NCBI RefSeq assembly: GCF_014836845.1
Contig: NZ_JACSQA010000006.1
Location: 62,001 to 126,000, forward strand
Direction of reading: 5' to 3'
DNA length: 64,000 nucleotides
Source of the DNA: Ureibacillus galli
Lineage (GTDB): Bacteria > Bacillota > Bacilli > Bacillales_A > Planococcaceae
The notes under the pieces are model-generated. The model ran no database searches. It was not told where the DNA came from and was given only the letters and a program-made list of their open reading frames with translations. Shown here one piece after another: positions 17,965 to 27,206 of the stretch (within the stretch, counting starts at the first letter, position 1; each line of letters starts with the position of its first letter). Made by a program: the position numbers and the translations under genes.

Positions 17965-18942
17965 ATGGCAAACAAAGTGTTAGTGTTAGGCGAAGTTCGA
18001 GATGGTGTTTTACGTAATGTATCTTTTGAGGCAATTGCAGCAGCAAAACAAATTGCTGACGGTGCTGAAGTAGTAGGGGTGCTTTTAGGTGATAGCGTTA
18101 CTTCATTAGCTAGTGAATTAATCGCTTATGGTGCAGACCGTGTAGTTACAGTAGAACATCCACATTTAAAATCATATACTTCTGACGGGTTTAGCCAAGC
18201 CTTTTTAGCAGTATATGAAGAAGAAAAACCAGAAGCAATTGTCTTTGGACATACTTCTTTAGGTAAAGATTTATCACCAAAAATTGCATCGAAATTACAA
18301 TCTGGCTTAATTTCTGATGTAACAGAAATCGAAGGTTCTGGCGAGGGTGCTTTATTCATCCGTCCTATCTATTCTGGTAAAGCCTTTGAAAAAGTAAAAA
18401 TTAAAGATGGCATTGTATTTGTGACGATTCGACCAAATAACATCGCTCCTTTAGAAAAAGATGCAAGTCGTACAGGTGAAGTTGCAACCTTAGCTGTTGA
18501 TATTCAAAATTTACGTACAATCATTAAAGAAGTAGTACGTAAAGCTTCGACAGGTGTTGACTTATCTGAAGCGAAAGTAGTTGTAGCAGGTGGACGCGGA
18601 GTAAAATCGGCGGAAGGGTTTGAACCGTTGCAACAACTAGCTGATGTACTTGGTGGTGCAGTTGGTGCTTCTCGTGGTGCATGTGATGCAGATTACTGTG
18701 ATTATTCATTACAAATTGGTCAAACTGGTAAAGTTGTTACACCAGATCTTTATATCGCTTGCGGTATTTCCGGTGCGATACAACATTTAGCAGGTATGTC
18801 CAATTCAAAAGTGATTGTAGCGATTAATAAAGACCCAGAAGCAAACATTTTTAAAGTGGCAGACTATGGAATTGTTGGTGACTTATTCGAAGTCGTTCCA
18901 ATGCTAGTGGAAGAATTTAAAGCGTTAAAAGTAAATTCTTAA
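17965..18942 (+). CDS. etfA: Electron transfer flavoprotein alpha subunit
   Basis: A 325-residue FAD-binding partner of EtfB. The C-terminal FAD domain is intact: GGRGVKSAEGF, then VGASRGACDADYC, QIGQTGKVVTPDLYIACGISG and INKDPEANIFKVADYGIVGD. It is the last gene of the lcfA-fadR-fadB-etfB-etfA operon, with a terminator 14 bp after its stop. GGAGGGATC precedes the ATG. Confidence 0.95.
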   Translation: MANKVLVLGEVRDGVLRNVSFEAIAAAKQIADGAEVVGVLLGDSVTSLASELIAYGADRVVTVEHPHLKSYTSDGFSQAFLAVYEEEKPEAIVFGHTSLGKDLSPKIASKLQSGLISDVTEIEGSGEGALFIRPIYSGKAFEKVKIKDGIVFVTIRPNNIAPLEKDASRTGEVATLAVDIQNLRTIIKEVVRKASTGVDLSEAKVVVAGGRGVKSAEGFEPLQQLADVLGGAVGASRGACDADYCDYSLQIGQTGKVVTPDLYIACGISGAIQHLAGMSNSKVIVAINKDPEANIFKVADYGIVGDLFEVVPMLVEEFKALKVNS

Positions 18943-18955
18943 TGGATAATTTGTT

Positions 18956-18990
18956 AAAAACCTTGCCAAAATACAGGTAAGGTTTTTCTT
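18956..18990 (+). terminator. Terminator of the fatty acid oxidation operon
   Basis: AAAAACCTTGCC pairs with GGTAAGGTTTTT (one mismatch), followed by a T-rich tail. Confidence 0.8.
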
Positions 18991-19134
18991 TATGGATAGT
19001 TTTTCGAATATCTATTTGATTAGCATTCTAAAAAAATTGTAAATTTTATGTTTCAATTTGAGTTCACTTTACTGTTCCTATTTTTTTTATCGTGCTATAC
19101 TACATTCAGATGTTAGTTTAAGGAGGCTATTTAA

Positions 19135-19449
19135 ATGGCAATTGTTCATGTAACAGATCAAAACTTTTCAGAAGAAATCGCTTCAGGCGTTGTTTTAGTT
19201 GATTTTTGGGCTACTTGGTGCGGACCTTGTAAAATGATCGCTCCTGTTTTAGAAGAAATCGATGCTGAAATCGGAGATCAAGTAAAAATCGCAAAACTTG
19301 ATGTAGATAACAACCAAGCTACTGCTGCTGAATATCAAGTAATGTCTATCCCAACTTTATTATTATTCAAAGATGGCGAGTTAAAAGGTAAAACTGTTGG
19401 ATTCCAACCAAAAGAAGCTCTAGTTGAGTTCATTAACAACCATAAATAA
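19135..19449 (+). CDS. trxA: Thioredoxin
   Basis: A 104-residue cytosolic disulfide reductase. The active site is [10 protein letters not shown], the buried aspartate lies in LVDFWA, and the cis-proline loop is SIPTLLLF. Full usual length. AAGGAGG precedes the ATG; a TATACT -10 box at 19096-19101 is present but I see no convincing -35. It sits between etfA and uvrC as in B. subtilis and has its own terminator. Confidence 0.97.
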   Translation: MAIVHVTDQNFSEEIASGVVLVDFWATWCGPCKMIAPVLEEIDAEIGDQVKIAKLDVDNNQATAAEYQVMSIPTLLLFKDGELKGKTVGFQPKEALVEFINNHK

Positions 19450-19455
19450 TATCCC

Positions 19456-19488
19456 TGTCCCAAAGGTTTTAAACTTTGGGACATTTCT
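19456..19488 (+). terminator. Terminator after trxA
   Basis: A perfect 10-bp stem TGTCCCAAAG/CTTTGGGACA with an 8-nt loop and a short T-rich tail. Confidence 0.85.
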
Positions 19489-19532
19489 TTTGGAAACAAA
19501 TAGGAATGTCAGAAAAGACATCCTACCCTTTT

Positions 19533-19601
19533 GAAAAATCTGCTTACTTTCCACGGTTGCTAGCATAATGCTGTTTCCGAAGGAGTCCCGCAGATTTTTT
19601 C
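19533..19601. repeat. Bacillales-type interspersed palindromic repeat, short degenerate copy
   Basis: The ends GAAAAATCTGC and GCAGATTTTTTC form an inverted repeat enclosing CTTTCCACGG and GAAGGAGTCCCGC. Read on the minus strand the order CTGCGGGACTCCTTCGG ... CCGTGGAAAG ... GCAGATTTTT recalls a well known non-coding repeat in intergenic regions of Bacillaceae and Planococcaceae. This copy is short and lacks the central part. It lies in the trxA-uvrC gap. Confidence 0.5.
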
Positions 19602-19720
19602 ATTTTTATTCAATCCCTTTTATACGCCATTTTTTCCTTTATAGTTACTTATTATTTCTCCCATCGGCCTCTTTAAACCTTTATAATGAATATTAAAAAA
19701 ACCTAATTAGGGTGATATAA

Positions 19721-21511
19721 ATGAATGAAACAATTCAAAATAAATTGGCGATTTTACCCGATGAGCCGGGTTGTTACTTAATGAAGGATCGACAAGGAAC
19801 GATTATTTATGTCGGAAAAGCGAAAGTCTTGAAAAATCGTGTTCGTTCCTACTTCACCGGCTCCCATGATGGTAAAACCCAACTGTTAGTAAGTGAAATT
19901 GAAGACTTCGAGTACATTGTCACATCCAGTGAATTGGAAGCTTTAATTTTAGAATTAAATTTAATTAAACTACATGACCCGAAATATAACATTATGTTGA
20001 CGGATGACAAATCCTATCCGTATATCAAAATTACCAATGAAAAACATCCACGCATTTTAATTACACGGAAAGTTAAAAAAGATAAGGCAAAATATTTTGG
20101 TCCTTATCCAAATGCGGGGGCAGCAAACGAAACAAGAAAACTTCTTGATCGATTATATCCGTTACGCAAATGTATGAAACTGCCAAATAAAGTTTGCTTA
20201 TATTATCATTTGGGCCAATGTTTAGCTCCTTGTGTAAAGGAGATTGATGAACATGTGTATGATCGAATGATCGAAGAAATTACAAAGTTTTTAAATGGTG
20301 GATTTGAAGATGTAAAAGAAGATTTACAGAAGAAAATGCTCGATGCAGCGGAAAATTTAGAATTTGAACGGGCAAAGGAGTACCGGGATCAAATCGCTCA
20401 TATTGAAACGGTGATGCAAAAACAAAAAATGGTATCTGGAGATTTATCGAACCGGGATATTTTTGGTTATGCAGTTGAAAAAGGGTGGATGTGTGTTCAA
20501 GTCTTTTTTGTACGCCAAGGGAAATTAATCGAACGGGATGTATCCATTTTTCCAATTTACCGCGAGCCAGAAGAAGAGTTCCAAACGTTTATCGGCCGTT
20601 TTTATGATATACCGGAACATATAAAACCGAAGGAAATTTTCATTCCAACGAATGTGGATGAATCGTTATTGGAAAACTACTTACAAATGAAAGTTGTTAC
20701 GCCGAAGCGGGGTTCAAAAAAGGAATTGGTCGATTTAGCAACGAAAAATGCGCAAATTGCCATTCGGGAAAAATTCCAATTAATTGAACGACAGGAAGAG
20801 CGAACAGTTGGGGCATGTTTAGAATTAGGAAATGCCATGAATATAGCGCCACCTCTTCGAATTGAAGCCTTCGACAATAGCCATATGCACGGAGCAGATG
20901 CTGTGTCAGCAATGGTTGTGTTTATCGATGGAAAACCAGCGAAAAAGGAATACCGCAAATATAAATTAAGAGAAACAGCAAAGCATGATGACTATGGTGC
21001 GATGCAAGAAGTAATCCGCCGCCGTTATACAAGAGTGTTAAAGGAAAACTTACCTTTGCCCGATTTAATTATTATTGATGGAGGGAAAGGGCAAATGGAA
21101 GTGGCTCGGGAAGTCATTGAAGATGAATTAGGATTATTCATTCCGATAGCAGGTTTAGCAAAAGATGATAAACATAATACTTCCCAATTATTATATGGCG
21201 AACCCCCAATCCCGGTAGAAATGAAAAGAACAAGTGATGGATTTTATTTATTGCAACGTATTCAAGATGAAGTCCATCGTTTTGCGATTACATTCCTAAG
21301 ACAACAACATCAAACAAACGCGATTCAATCCGTTTTGGATGGGATTGAAGGGGTTGGGCCGAAAAGGAAACAACAGTTATTAAAACATTTTGGCTCGATT
21401 AAGAAAATTAAAGAGTCAACAGTGGAGCAATTAATGGAAGCCCATATTCCAAGTTCGACGGCAACGGCTATTTACAATCACTTTCATAAAGATACATTGT
21501 CAAAGGAATAA
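19721..21511 (+). CDS. uvrC: UvrABC system protein C
   Basis: A 596-residue excinuclease subunit that makes both incisions during nucleotide excision repair. Order: GIY-YIG nuclease ([12 protein letters not shown] and [14 protein letters not shown], first 90 residues), cysteine cluster ([13 protein letters not shown]), UVR motif binding UvrB ([17 protein letters not shown], about 205-240), RNase H-like endonuclease domain ([20 protein letters not shown] and [10 protein letters not shown]), and C-terminal helix-hairpin-helix ([18 protein letters not shown]). All expected domains are complete. Confidence 0.96.
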   Translation: MNETIQNKLAILPDEPGCYLMKDRQGTIIYVGKAKVLKNRVRSYFTGSHDGKTQLLVSEIEDFEYIVTSSELEALILELNLIKLHDPKYNIMLTDDKSYPYIKITNEKHPRILITRKVKKDKAKYFGPYPNAGAANETRKLLDRLYPLRKCMKLPNKVCLYYHLGQCLAPCVKEIDEHVYDRMIEEITKFLNGGFEDVKEDLQKKMLDAAENLEFERAKEYRDQIAHIETVMQKQKMVSGDLSNRDIFGYAVEKGWMCVQVFFVRQGKLIERDVSIFPIYREPEEEFQTFIGRFYDIPEHIKPKEIFIPTNVDESLLENYLQMKVVTPKRGSKKELVDLATKNAQIAIREKFQLIERQEERTVGACLELGNAMNIAPPLRIEAFDNSHMHGADAVSAMVVFIDGKPAKKEYRKYKLRETAKHDDYGAMQEVIRRRYTRVLKENLPLPDLIIIDGGKGQMEVAREVIEDELGLFIPIAGLAKDDKHNTSQLLYGEPPIPVEMKRTSDGFYLLQRIQDEVHRFAITFLRQQHQTNAIQSVLDGIEGVGPKRKQQLLKHFGSIKKIKESTVEQLMEAHIPSSTATAIYNHFHKDTLSKE

Positions 21512-21548
21512 TGGTGTGATATTGTAAGTTTAAATATAAATACGAAAA

Positions 21549-21729
21549 TGATAGAGGTGCAAGGTTCAAAAGTACCCATCTGGAGGATGAACAATTCCTA
21601 GGAAAGATGGTGAAAGGGAGACTTGCCGAAGCGGTAAATCCATTGTTCAGATTTATTTGCTGGTTTTGCATTTAAAAAATGTAAGACTGTCAGAATCAGT
21701 CAGAGATTCTGGAGGGCTATCTCATAAAC
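21549..21729 (+). ncRNA. Lysine riboswitch (L box)
   Basis: The leader contains the invariant L-box elements in order: ATAGAGGTGCAAGG, the GGAGGATGAA..AAGATGGTGAAAGG loop region, GGGAGACTTGCCGAAG, a closing TTTGCTGG..TGCAT, GTAAGACTGTCAGAA and the final TCTGGAGGGCTATCTC that pairs with the start. It is followed by a strong terminator, so lysine binding should stop transcription before lysC. Confidence 0.93.
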
Positions 21730-21752
21730 GTCCTACAATAGGTATGGATTGA

Positions 21753-21792
21753 GGCAGCTTTTCACGATCTGTGAGAAGCTGCTTTTTATTTT
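21753..21792 (+). terminator. Riboswitch expression-platform terminator of lysC
   Basis: GCAGCTTTTCAC pairs with GTGAGAAGCTGC around GATCT and is followed by T5, 80 bp upstream of lysC. Confidence 0.88.
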
Positions 21793-21873
21793 GAAATGGT
21801 ATAATTGAAGAATGAGTATTCTGAATTGAAGAAAAATACAGCTTAGCGAAAGCTGTAAAAAGGAGCGTGTACC

Positions 21874-23100
21874 ATGGAGACAATCGTGGTGAAAGTCGAC
21901 AGTTCTTCCCTTACCACCCCAGAAAGAATCGACAAAATTGCTGATAGAATTCTAGAACACAAACATAAAGGAAAACATCCTGTTGTAGTAGTTCCTTCCA
22001 TTGAATTACTAGAAGGTAATTTCCTTCCTTATCCGTCAATTTTTAATGAAAAGATTGCTAATAGAGAAAGCCACGTACTAAAAGCTATCAATACACACGT
22101 GGCGAGCAGTTTACTTGCGATTGTAATCGAGAGGAAAGGACATAAGGCGATTTCCCTTTCTGGATGGCAGGCAGGGATTGAAGTATCGAAATCGAATGGA
22201 AATGTTTTAATTGAACTGATACACCACGACCTAATACTTGAACGAATCCAAAATGGCGATATAGCTATTGTAGCCGGTTCCCAAGGCTATGACGAAAATA
22301 AAGATTTGTTAACTTTAGGGGAAGGTGGTCCAGAAACGACGGCTGTTGCGATCGGTGCAGCAATTGGTGCGGAATATATTGAAATATTAACTGAACAAGA
22401 TGGCATATACACTGCCGATTGTTCGATTGTGAACGAAGCTCGAAAACTTAAGGAAGTTACCTATGATGAAATGCTTGAATTAGCTCATTTAGGATCTACC
22501 TATCTTCACCCGAGGGCAGTGGAATTAGCGAAAATATATGAAATGCGAATAGCGGTTCGTTCCAGTACAAACAATGTCGAAGGGACATGGATAAAGGGAG
22601 AGGTAGAAATGGAGAAAAATAGAGTTGTTCGTGGAGTAGCATATGAAGCAGACATTATTCGGTTAACAGTAGCTTTTGAATCCTATGAAAATTCCTCTCT
22701 GGCGAATATTTTTATGACGCTCGCTAAGCACCATATCGATGTTGATATTATTGTTCAAGCAGTAATTGACGGAGTAAAACCGACTGTTTCTTTTTCCATT
22801 GCAAAAGAGGATTTTGCCGAAGCAATAAAAGTGTTAGAGAAGAGTAAAGCTCAATTAGGATTTAGTTTCGCCGATTTTGAAGTAGGTTTAGCAAAAGTCT
22901 CGATTGTCGGTTCAGGAATGGTTTCCAATCCGGGTGTCGCTGCCCAAATGTTTGATCGGTTACGAAAAGAAAATATTTTAGTGAAGATGGTTAGTACGTC
23001 GGAGATTAAAGTATCTGTTGTCGTACCACAAGATGAGATGGTGCGTGCAGCTAATGTTTTACATGATGAGTTTCAACTAGTAGAAGAATACGTAAATTAA
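21874..23100 (+). CDS. lysC: Aspartokinase II homologue with degenerate kinase motifs
   Basis: Full length for the family (408 residues) and in the usual uvrC-lysC-yslB place behind an L box, so by context it is lysC, the first enzyme of lysine synthesis. The C-terminal half (two ACT regulatory domains, 246-408) is well conserved, for example KVSIVGSGMVSNPGVAAQMF and LVKMVSTSEIKVSVVV. The catalytic half is eroded: KFGGTS reads KVDSSS (7-12), the VSAMGKTTD block reads VPSIELLEG, TGEQ reads INTH, GRGGSDTT reads GEGGPETT, and the TDPR loop reads TADCS. The frame is nevertheless unbroken. I infer a non-catalytic or much altered alpha subunit; lysine or aspartate binding at the ACT part may be the retained function. 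Whether another aspartokinase exists elsewhere cannot be seen here. Confidence 0.85.
   Translation: METIVVKVDSSSLTTPERIDKIADRILEHKHKGKHPVVVVPSIELLEGNFLPYPSIFNEKIANRESHVLKAINTHVASSLLAIVIERKGHKAISLSGWQAGIEVSKSNGNVLIELIHHDLILERIQNGDIAIVAGSQGYDENKDLLTLGEGGPETTAVAIGAAIGAEYIEILTEQDGIYTADCSIVNEARKLKEVTYDEMLELAHLGSTYLHPRAVELAKIYEMRIAVRSSTNNVEGTWIKGEVEMEKNRVVRGVAYEADIIRLTVAFESYENSSLANIFMTLAKHHIDVDIIVQAVIDGVKPTVSFSIAKEDFAEAIKVLEKSKAQLGFSFADFEVGLAKVSIVGSGMVSNPGVAAQMFDRLRKENILVKMVSTSEIKVSVVVPQDEMVRAANVLHDEFQLVEEYVN
22597..22611 (+). promoter_or_regulatory. Internal ribosome binding site and start for the LysC beta subunit
   Basis: GGGAGAGGT lies a few bases before the in-frame ATG at 22609-22611, giving a 163-residue C-terminal product that starts MEKNRVVRGVAYE. 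B. subtilis makes its aspartokinase II beta subunit from exactly this kind of internal start, with the same length. Confidence 0.8.
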
Positions 23101-23124
23101 AAAAACCCTTCCTTAGATATACTG

Positions 23125-23165
23125 CCCCTTCCATATCCAACCTGTTCGATATGGAAGGGGAGTGG
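23125..23165. terminator. Bidirectional terminator between lysC and yslB
   Basis: A perfect 13-bp stem, CCCCTTCCATATC (23125-23137) with GATATGGAAGGGG (23148-23160), lies between two converging genes. Confidence 0.8.
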
Positions 23166-23198
23166 TCTTTGGAAAGAGCTTTTATAATAATGTAGGAA

Positions 23199-23612
23199 TT
23201 ATTCTACTTTTTCTTTTTTATCCCATTTAAGTGTAAAGATCACTTGTTGTTGTTTTTCACGTTTTTCGTCGAAACATTCTGTAAGACAACCTTGTAATGC
23301 TTGAATTTGTTGAGCGATGAAACCAGCTTCGAGTCGGAAGGAACGTTCTTCAATTTTTAATAAGTCGGCATCATTTGTGAGATGAAAAATATATCCATCC
23401 TTCTCTTCTTTTTCGAGAGTTAAAACGCCCCATCCAGCATCTTGAAAAAAGGAAATAATGAGCTGAATATCCGTACATGGAAATTTGCGAGCTAAATCTT
23501 TTCCTGCCCAGTAAAGAACATCCTTTTCATGCTTTCCAAGAATTGACGGAAGTAAATAATCTCGAATAATTTCGTAGCCAAATGATGGGACTGTGTTGTG
23601 GATGTGAGTCAT
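23199..23612 (-). CDS. yslB: DUF2507 family protein YslB
   Basis: A 137-residue soluble protein. The features FGYEIIRDYLLPSILGKHEKDVLYWAGKDLARKFP and LEAGFIAQQIQ match YslB, which in B. subtilis also lies between lysC and sdhC on the opposite strand. The V4R-like fold suggests ligand binding, but its role is unknown. A GAGGT ribosome binding site precedes the ATG on the minus strand. Confidence 0.88.
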   Translation of the reverse strand: MTHIHNTVPSFGYEIIRDYLLPSILGKHEKDVLYWAGKDLARKFPCTDIQLIISFFQDAGWGVLTLEKEEKDGYIFHLTNDADLLKIEERSFRLEAGFIAQQIQALQGCLTECFDEKREKQQQVIFTLKWDKKEKVE

Positions 23613-23744
23613 TTTAAAATTACCTCTTTCTTAATTTCTTCATTATTTAGTATAAGAAAGTAAAATATTCTTTAAAATAGAAAATTCTACTCAAATAGCG
23701 CATATTTTTTAATGAAATGATTCGATAAAAAATTGTATGCAACC

Positions 23745-23773
23745 TTGACGCTCGTAATTCTTGAGAGTACAAT
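23745..23773 (+). promoter_or_regulatory. Sigma-A promoter of sdhCAB
   Basis: TTGACG (23745-23750), a 17-bp spacer and TACAAT (23768-23773) lie about 115 bp upstream of the sdhC start, leaving a leader of about 107 nt. Confidence 0.75.
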
Positions 23774-23887
23774 GGACATGTCATAATATTGTACCATTAT
23801 GAAATACACAGTCAATCTATGAACCTTTACAAAATCGTGAAGCGAAATTGGCTCGGGTATTTAAAAGTACTAGGGGGGGTAATAGTC

Positions 23888-24502
23888 TTGTCAAAAAATC
23901 ATGAGTTTTACTGGAGACGCTTACATTCACTATTAGGTATTATTCCTGTAGGTCTGTTCTTAGTGTTTCACTTATCACTGAACTTCACTGCTACTGGTGG
24001 AGAAGAAAACTACAACAATTCAATAGGTATTATGGAATTGGTTCCACATTGGCTATTGTTAATTGTTGAGTGGGTAGTAATTTACATACCAATTCTATTC
24101 CACGGTTTATATGGTGTGTTTATTGCTTTTACTGCCACTTCAAACTTACAGCGTTTCGGTACATTCCGTAACTGGATGTTCATGTTACAACGTATTTCGG
24201 GAGTATTCCTTGTTATTTTCATTGCTTGGCACATCTTCCAAACTCGTATCCAAAAAGCTCTTGGTGCAGACGTTGACTTTAATATGATGGAAGAAATCGT
24301 TGCTAATCCGTTTATGTTAGCATTCTACATTGTAGGTATTTTAGCTGCTACATTCCACTTAGCAAACGGTATTTGGTCATTCTTAGTGAGCTGGGGTATT
24401 ACGCAATCGAAAAGCTCACAAAAAGTTGCAACTTATGTAACGATGATCTTCTTCGTTCTATTAAGTATCATTGGTGTTGCTGCAATTCTAGCATTCGTAT
24501 AA
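23888..24502 (+). CDS. sdhC: Succinate dehydrogenase cytochrome b558 subunit
   Basis: A 204-residue membrane anchor with five helices that binds haem b and menaquinone. The TTG at 23888 is chosen: AGGGGGGGT lies 8 bases upstream and the protein then begins SKNHEFYWRRLHSLLGIIP, as in B. subtilis. The in-frame ATG at 23789 would add 33 residues without counterpart. Haem ligands are expected among the conserved histidines in RLHSLLG, FHLSLN, FHGLYG, AWHIFQTRIQ and TFHLANG, all present. Confidence 0.93.
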   Translation: MSKNHEFYWRRLHSLLGIIPVGLFLVFHLSLNFTATGGEENYNNSIGIMELVPHWLLLIVEWVVIYIPILFHGLYGVFIAFTATSNLQRFGTFRNWMFMLQRISGVFLVIFIAWHIFQTRIQKALGADVDFNMMEEIVANPFMLAFYIVGILAATFHLANGIWSFLVSWGITQSKSSQKVATYVTMIFFVLLSIIGVAAILAFV

Positions 24503-24560
24503 TAACATAGTAGCATTTCCTGGCAGTTTTATAGCAAAGAAAGAGGAGTGAGGAATAATC

Positions 24561-26306
24561 ATGGCGAAAAGCAAAATCATCGTCGTAGGTGGCGGTTTAG
24601 CCGGCTTAATGGCTACGATGAAAGCAGCCGAAGAAGGCACTGAAGTTGAATTATTCTCATTAGTTCCCGTAAAACGTTCACACTCTGTTTGTGCGCAAGG
24701 CGGAATTAATGGAGCAGTTAATACAAAAGGTGAAGGGGATTCTCCATGGATCCACTTTGACGATACAGTATACGGGGGGGACTTCTTAGCGAACCAACCA
24801 CCTGTTAAAGCAATGTGTGATGCCGCTCCTGGTATCATTCACTTATTTGACCGTATGGGTGTAATGTTCAACCGTACACCAGAAGGTCTTTTAGACTTCC
24901 GTCGTTTCGGTGGTACTTTAATGCACCGTACAGCATTTGCTGGTGCGACAACTGGTCAACAATTACTTTATGCGTTGGATGAGCAAGTTCGTCGTTATGA
25001 AGTAGATGGTTTAGTAACGAAATACGAACACTGGGAATTCCTTGGAGTTGTTCTTGATGACGAAGGACATTGCCGTGGTATCGTAGCTCAAGATATGAAA
25101 ACAGAAGAAATCCGTTCATTCCGTTCTGATGCTGTTATTATGGCAACAGGTGGTCCTGGTATTATCTTCGGTAAATCAACGAACTCAATCATTAACACTG
25201 GTTCTGCTGCATCAATCGTTTACCAACAAGGTGCTTCTTATGCAAACGGTGAAATGATTCAAATTCACCCAACAGCGATTCCTGGTGACGACAAAAACCG
25301 TCTAATGTCAGAATCTGCACGTGGTGAAGGTGGACGTATTTGGACTTACAAAGACGGTAAACCTTGGTACTTCTTAGAAGAAAAATACCCTGCTTACGGT
25401 AACTTAGTACCTCGTGATATTGCGACTCGTGAAATCTTCGACGTATGTGTTAACCAAAAATTAGGTGTTAACGGTGAAAACGTTGTATACCTTGACCTTT
25501 CTCATAAAGATCCACATGAGTTAGATATTAAACTTGGTGGTATCATTGAAATTTATGAAAAATTCGTTGGGGATGACCCACGTAAATTACCGATGAAAAT
25601 CTTCCCAGCTGTTCACTACTCAATGGGTGGTTTATGGGTAGATTATGATCAAATGACTGAAATTCCTGGTCTATTTGCTGCTGGTGAATGTGACTACTCA
25701 CAACACGGTGCAAACCGTCTAGGTGCTAACTCATTACTTTCAGCGATTTACGGTGGTTCAGTAGCTGGACCAAACGCTGTTAAATATGTAAAAGGCTTAA
25801 AGAAACATGCGGAAGATCTTCCACAATCTATCTATGATGCTCGCGTAAAAGAAGAGCAAGAAAGATGGGATGCAATCCTTAAATTGGATGGTACTGAAAA
25901 CGCATACCTTTTACACAAAGAGCTTGGTGAGTTAATGACAGACAACGTAACAGTTGTTCGTTACAACGATAAACTAGAATACACTTATAATAAACTTACT
26001 GAATTACTACAACGTTGGGAAAACATTAACATCAACGACACTCAAAAATGGAGTAACCAAGGTGCTCACTTTACTCGTCAGTTGAAAAACATGTTATACC
26101 TTGCACGCGTTATTACAAAAGGTGCACTTTTACGTAACGAATCTCGTGGTGCTCACTACAAACCAGAATTCCCAGAACGTGATGACGAGAACTTCTTAAA
26201 AACAACAATGGCGAAGTTCAACCCACAAACTGGCGAACCAGAAATTACTTATCAAGAAGTAGACGTTTCTCTAATTCCGCCACGTAAACGTGACTATTCT
26301 TCATAA
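24561..26306 (+). CDS. sdhA: Succinate dehydrogenase flavoprotein subunit
   Basis: A 581-residue catalytic subunit oxidising succinate to fumarate. FAD site VVGGGLAGLMA at residues 8-18; the covalent flavin histidine is probably H41 in RSHSVCAQGGINGA; substrate site residues lie in IQIHPTAIPG, SESARGEGG and VHYSMGGLWVD. The C-terminal helical domain ends in PPRKRDYSS. AGAGGAGTGAGG precedes the ATG. Codon use is biased toward highly expressed codons, unlike the accessory regions. Confidence 0.97.
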   Translation: MAKSKIIVVGGGLAGLMATMKAAEEGTEVELFSLVPVKRSHSVCAQGGINGAVNTKGEGDSPWIHFDDTVYGGDFLANQPPVKAMCDAAPGIIHLFDRMGVMFNRTPEGLLDFRRFGGTLMHRTAFAGATTGQQLLYALDEQVRRYEVDGLVTKYEHWEFLGVVLDDEGHCRGIVAQDMKTEEIRSFRSDAVIMATGGPGIIFGKSTNSIINTGSAASIVYQQGASYANGEMIQIHPTAIPGDDKNRLMSESARGEGGRIWTYKDGKPWYFLEEKYPAYGNLVPRDIATREIFDVCVNQKLGVNGENVVYLDLSHKDPHELDIKLGGIIEIYEKFVGDDPRKLPMKIFPAVHYSMGGLWVDYDQMTEIPGLFAAGECDYSQHGANRLGANSLLSAIYGGSVAGPNAVKYVKGLKKHAEDLPQSIYDARVKEEQERWDAILKLDGTENAYLLHKELGELMTDNVTVVRYNDKLEYTYNKLTELLQRWENININDTQKWSNQGAHFTRQLKNMLYLARVITKGALLRNESRGAHYKPEFPERDDENFLKTTMAKFNPQTGEPEITYQEVDVSLIPPRKRDYSS

Positions 26307-26328
26307 ACAATAAGGGGGGTCATTAATC

Positions 26329-27108
26329 ATGACAACAGCAGTAGGAACTGGAAAAACTGTTAAAATGGAAATCCTTCGTCAAGATACTGAAGGTGGACAA
26401 ACTCGCTGGGAAAAATTTGAGGTCCCTTATCGTCCAGGTATGAACGTTATCTCTGCATTAATGGCAATTCAACAAAATCCTGTTACTGCTGATGGACAAA
26501 AAACAACTCCTGTAACTTGGGATATGAACTGTCTAGAAGAAGTATGTGGAGCATGTTCAATGGTTATTAATGGTCGTCCACGTCAATCTTGTTCAACATT
26601 GATTGATCAATTGGAACAACCTGTTCGTTTAGAACCAATGAAAACATTCCCAGTTGTACGTGACTTACAAGTAGACCGTAGCCGCATGTTCAATGCGCTT
26701 AAGAAAGTAAAAGCTTGGGTTCCAATCGATGGAAGTTATGATCTAGGTGAAGGTCCTCGTATGCCAGAGCGTAAACGTCAATGGGCTTACGAATTATCAA
26801 AATGTATGACTTGTGGTGTATGTATGGAAGCATGTCCAAACGTGTCTGAAAAAGCTTCATTCATCGGACCAGCTCCATTATCACAAGTACGTTTATTCAA
26901 TACACACCCAACAGGTGCGATGATTAAAGACGAACGTTTAAATGCAATTATGGGTGATGGTGGCCTTGCAAACTGTGGTAACTCACAAAACTGTGTAGCT
27001 GCATGTCCAAAAGGTATTCCATTAACAACTTCTATTGCAGCACTTAACCGTGCAACAACTGTTCAAATGTTCCGTAACTTCTTCGGATCAGACCACATGG
27101 TTGACTAA
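26329..27108 (+). CDS. sdhB: Succinate dehydrogenase iron-sulfur subunit
   Basis: A 259-residue electron-transfer subunit. The 2Fe-2S ligands are in NCLEEVCGACSMVINGRPRQ followed by SC; the 4Fe-4S cluster is CMTCGVCMEACP; the last cysteine group is CGNSQNCVAACPKGI. It follows sdhA after 22 bp with AAGGGGGGT as ribosome binding site. It is the last gene of the operon before a strong terminator. Confidence 0.97.
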   Translation: MTTAVGTGKTVKMEILRQDTEGGQTRWEKFEVPYRPGMNVISALMAIQQNPVTADGQKTTPVTWDMNCLEEVCGACSMVINGRPRQSCSTLIDQLEQPVRLEPMKTFPVVRDLQVDRSRMFNALKKVKAWVPIDGSYDLGEGPRMPERKRQWAYELSKCMTCGVCMEACPNVSEKASFIGPAPLSQVRLFNTHPTGAMIKDERLNAIMGDGGLANCGNSQNCVAACPKGIPLTTSIAALNRATTVQMFRNFFGSDHMVD

Positions 27109-27162
27109 TCATTAGTCTGCAGAAGAAATTAAAATAGGAACAAATTCCTTTTAAAAAATATG

Positions 27163-27206
27163 AAGGGTATCTAAGTCTTTTTATGACTTTTAGATACCCT
27201 TTTTAT
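27163..27206 (+). terminator. Terminator of sdhCAB
   Basis: A perfect 12-bp stem AAGGGTATCTAA (27163-27174) with TTAGATACCCTT (27190-27201) and a T-rich tail. Confidence 0.9.

Noticed and set aside
21549-21792. T-box leader upstream of lysC
   Set aside because: No T-box sequence (GGGTGGNACCGCG) is present; the conserved blocks are those of the lysine riboswitch.
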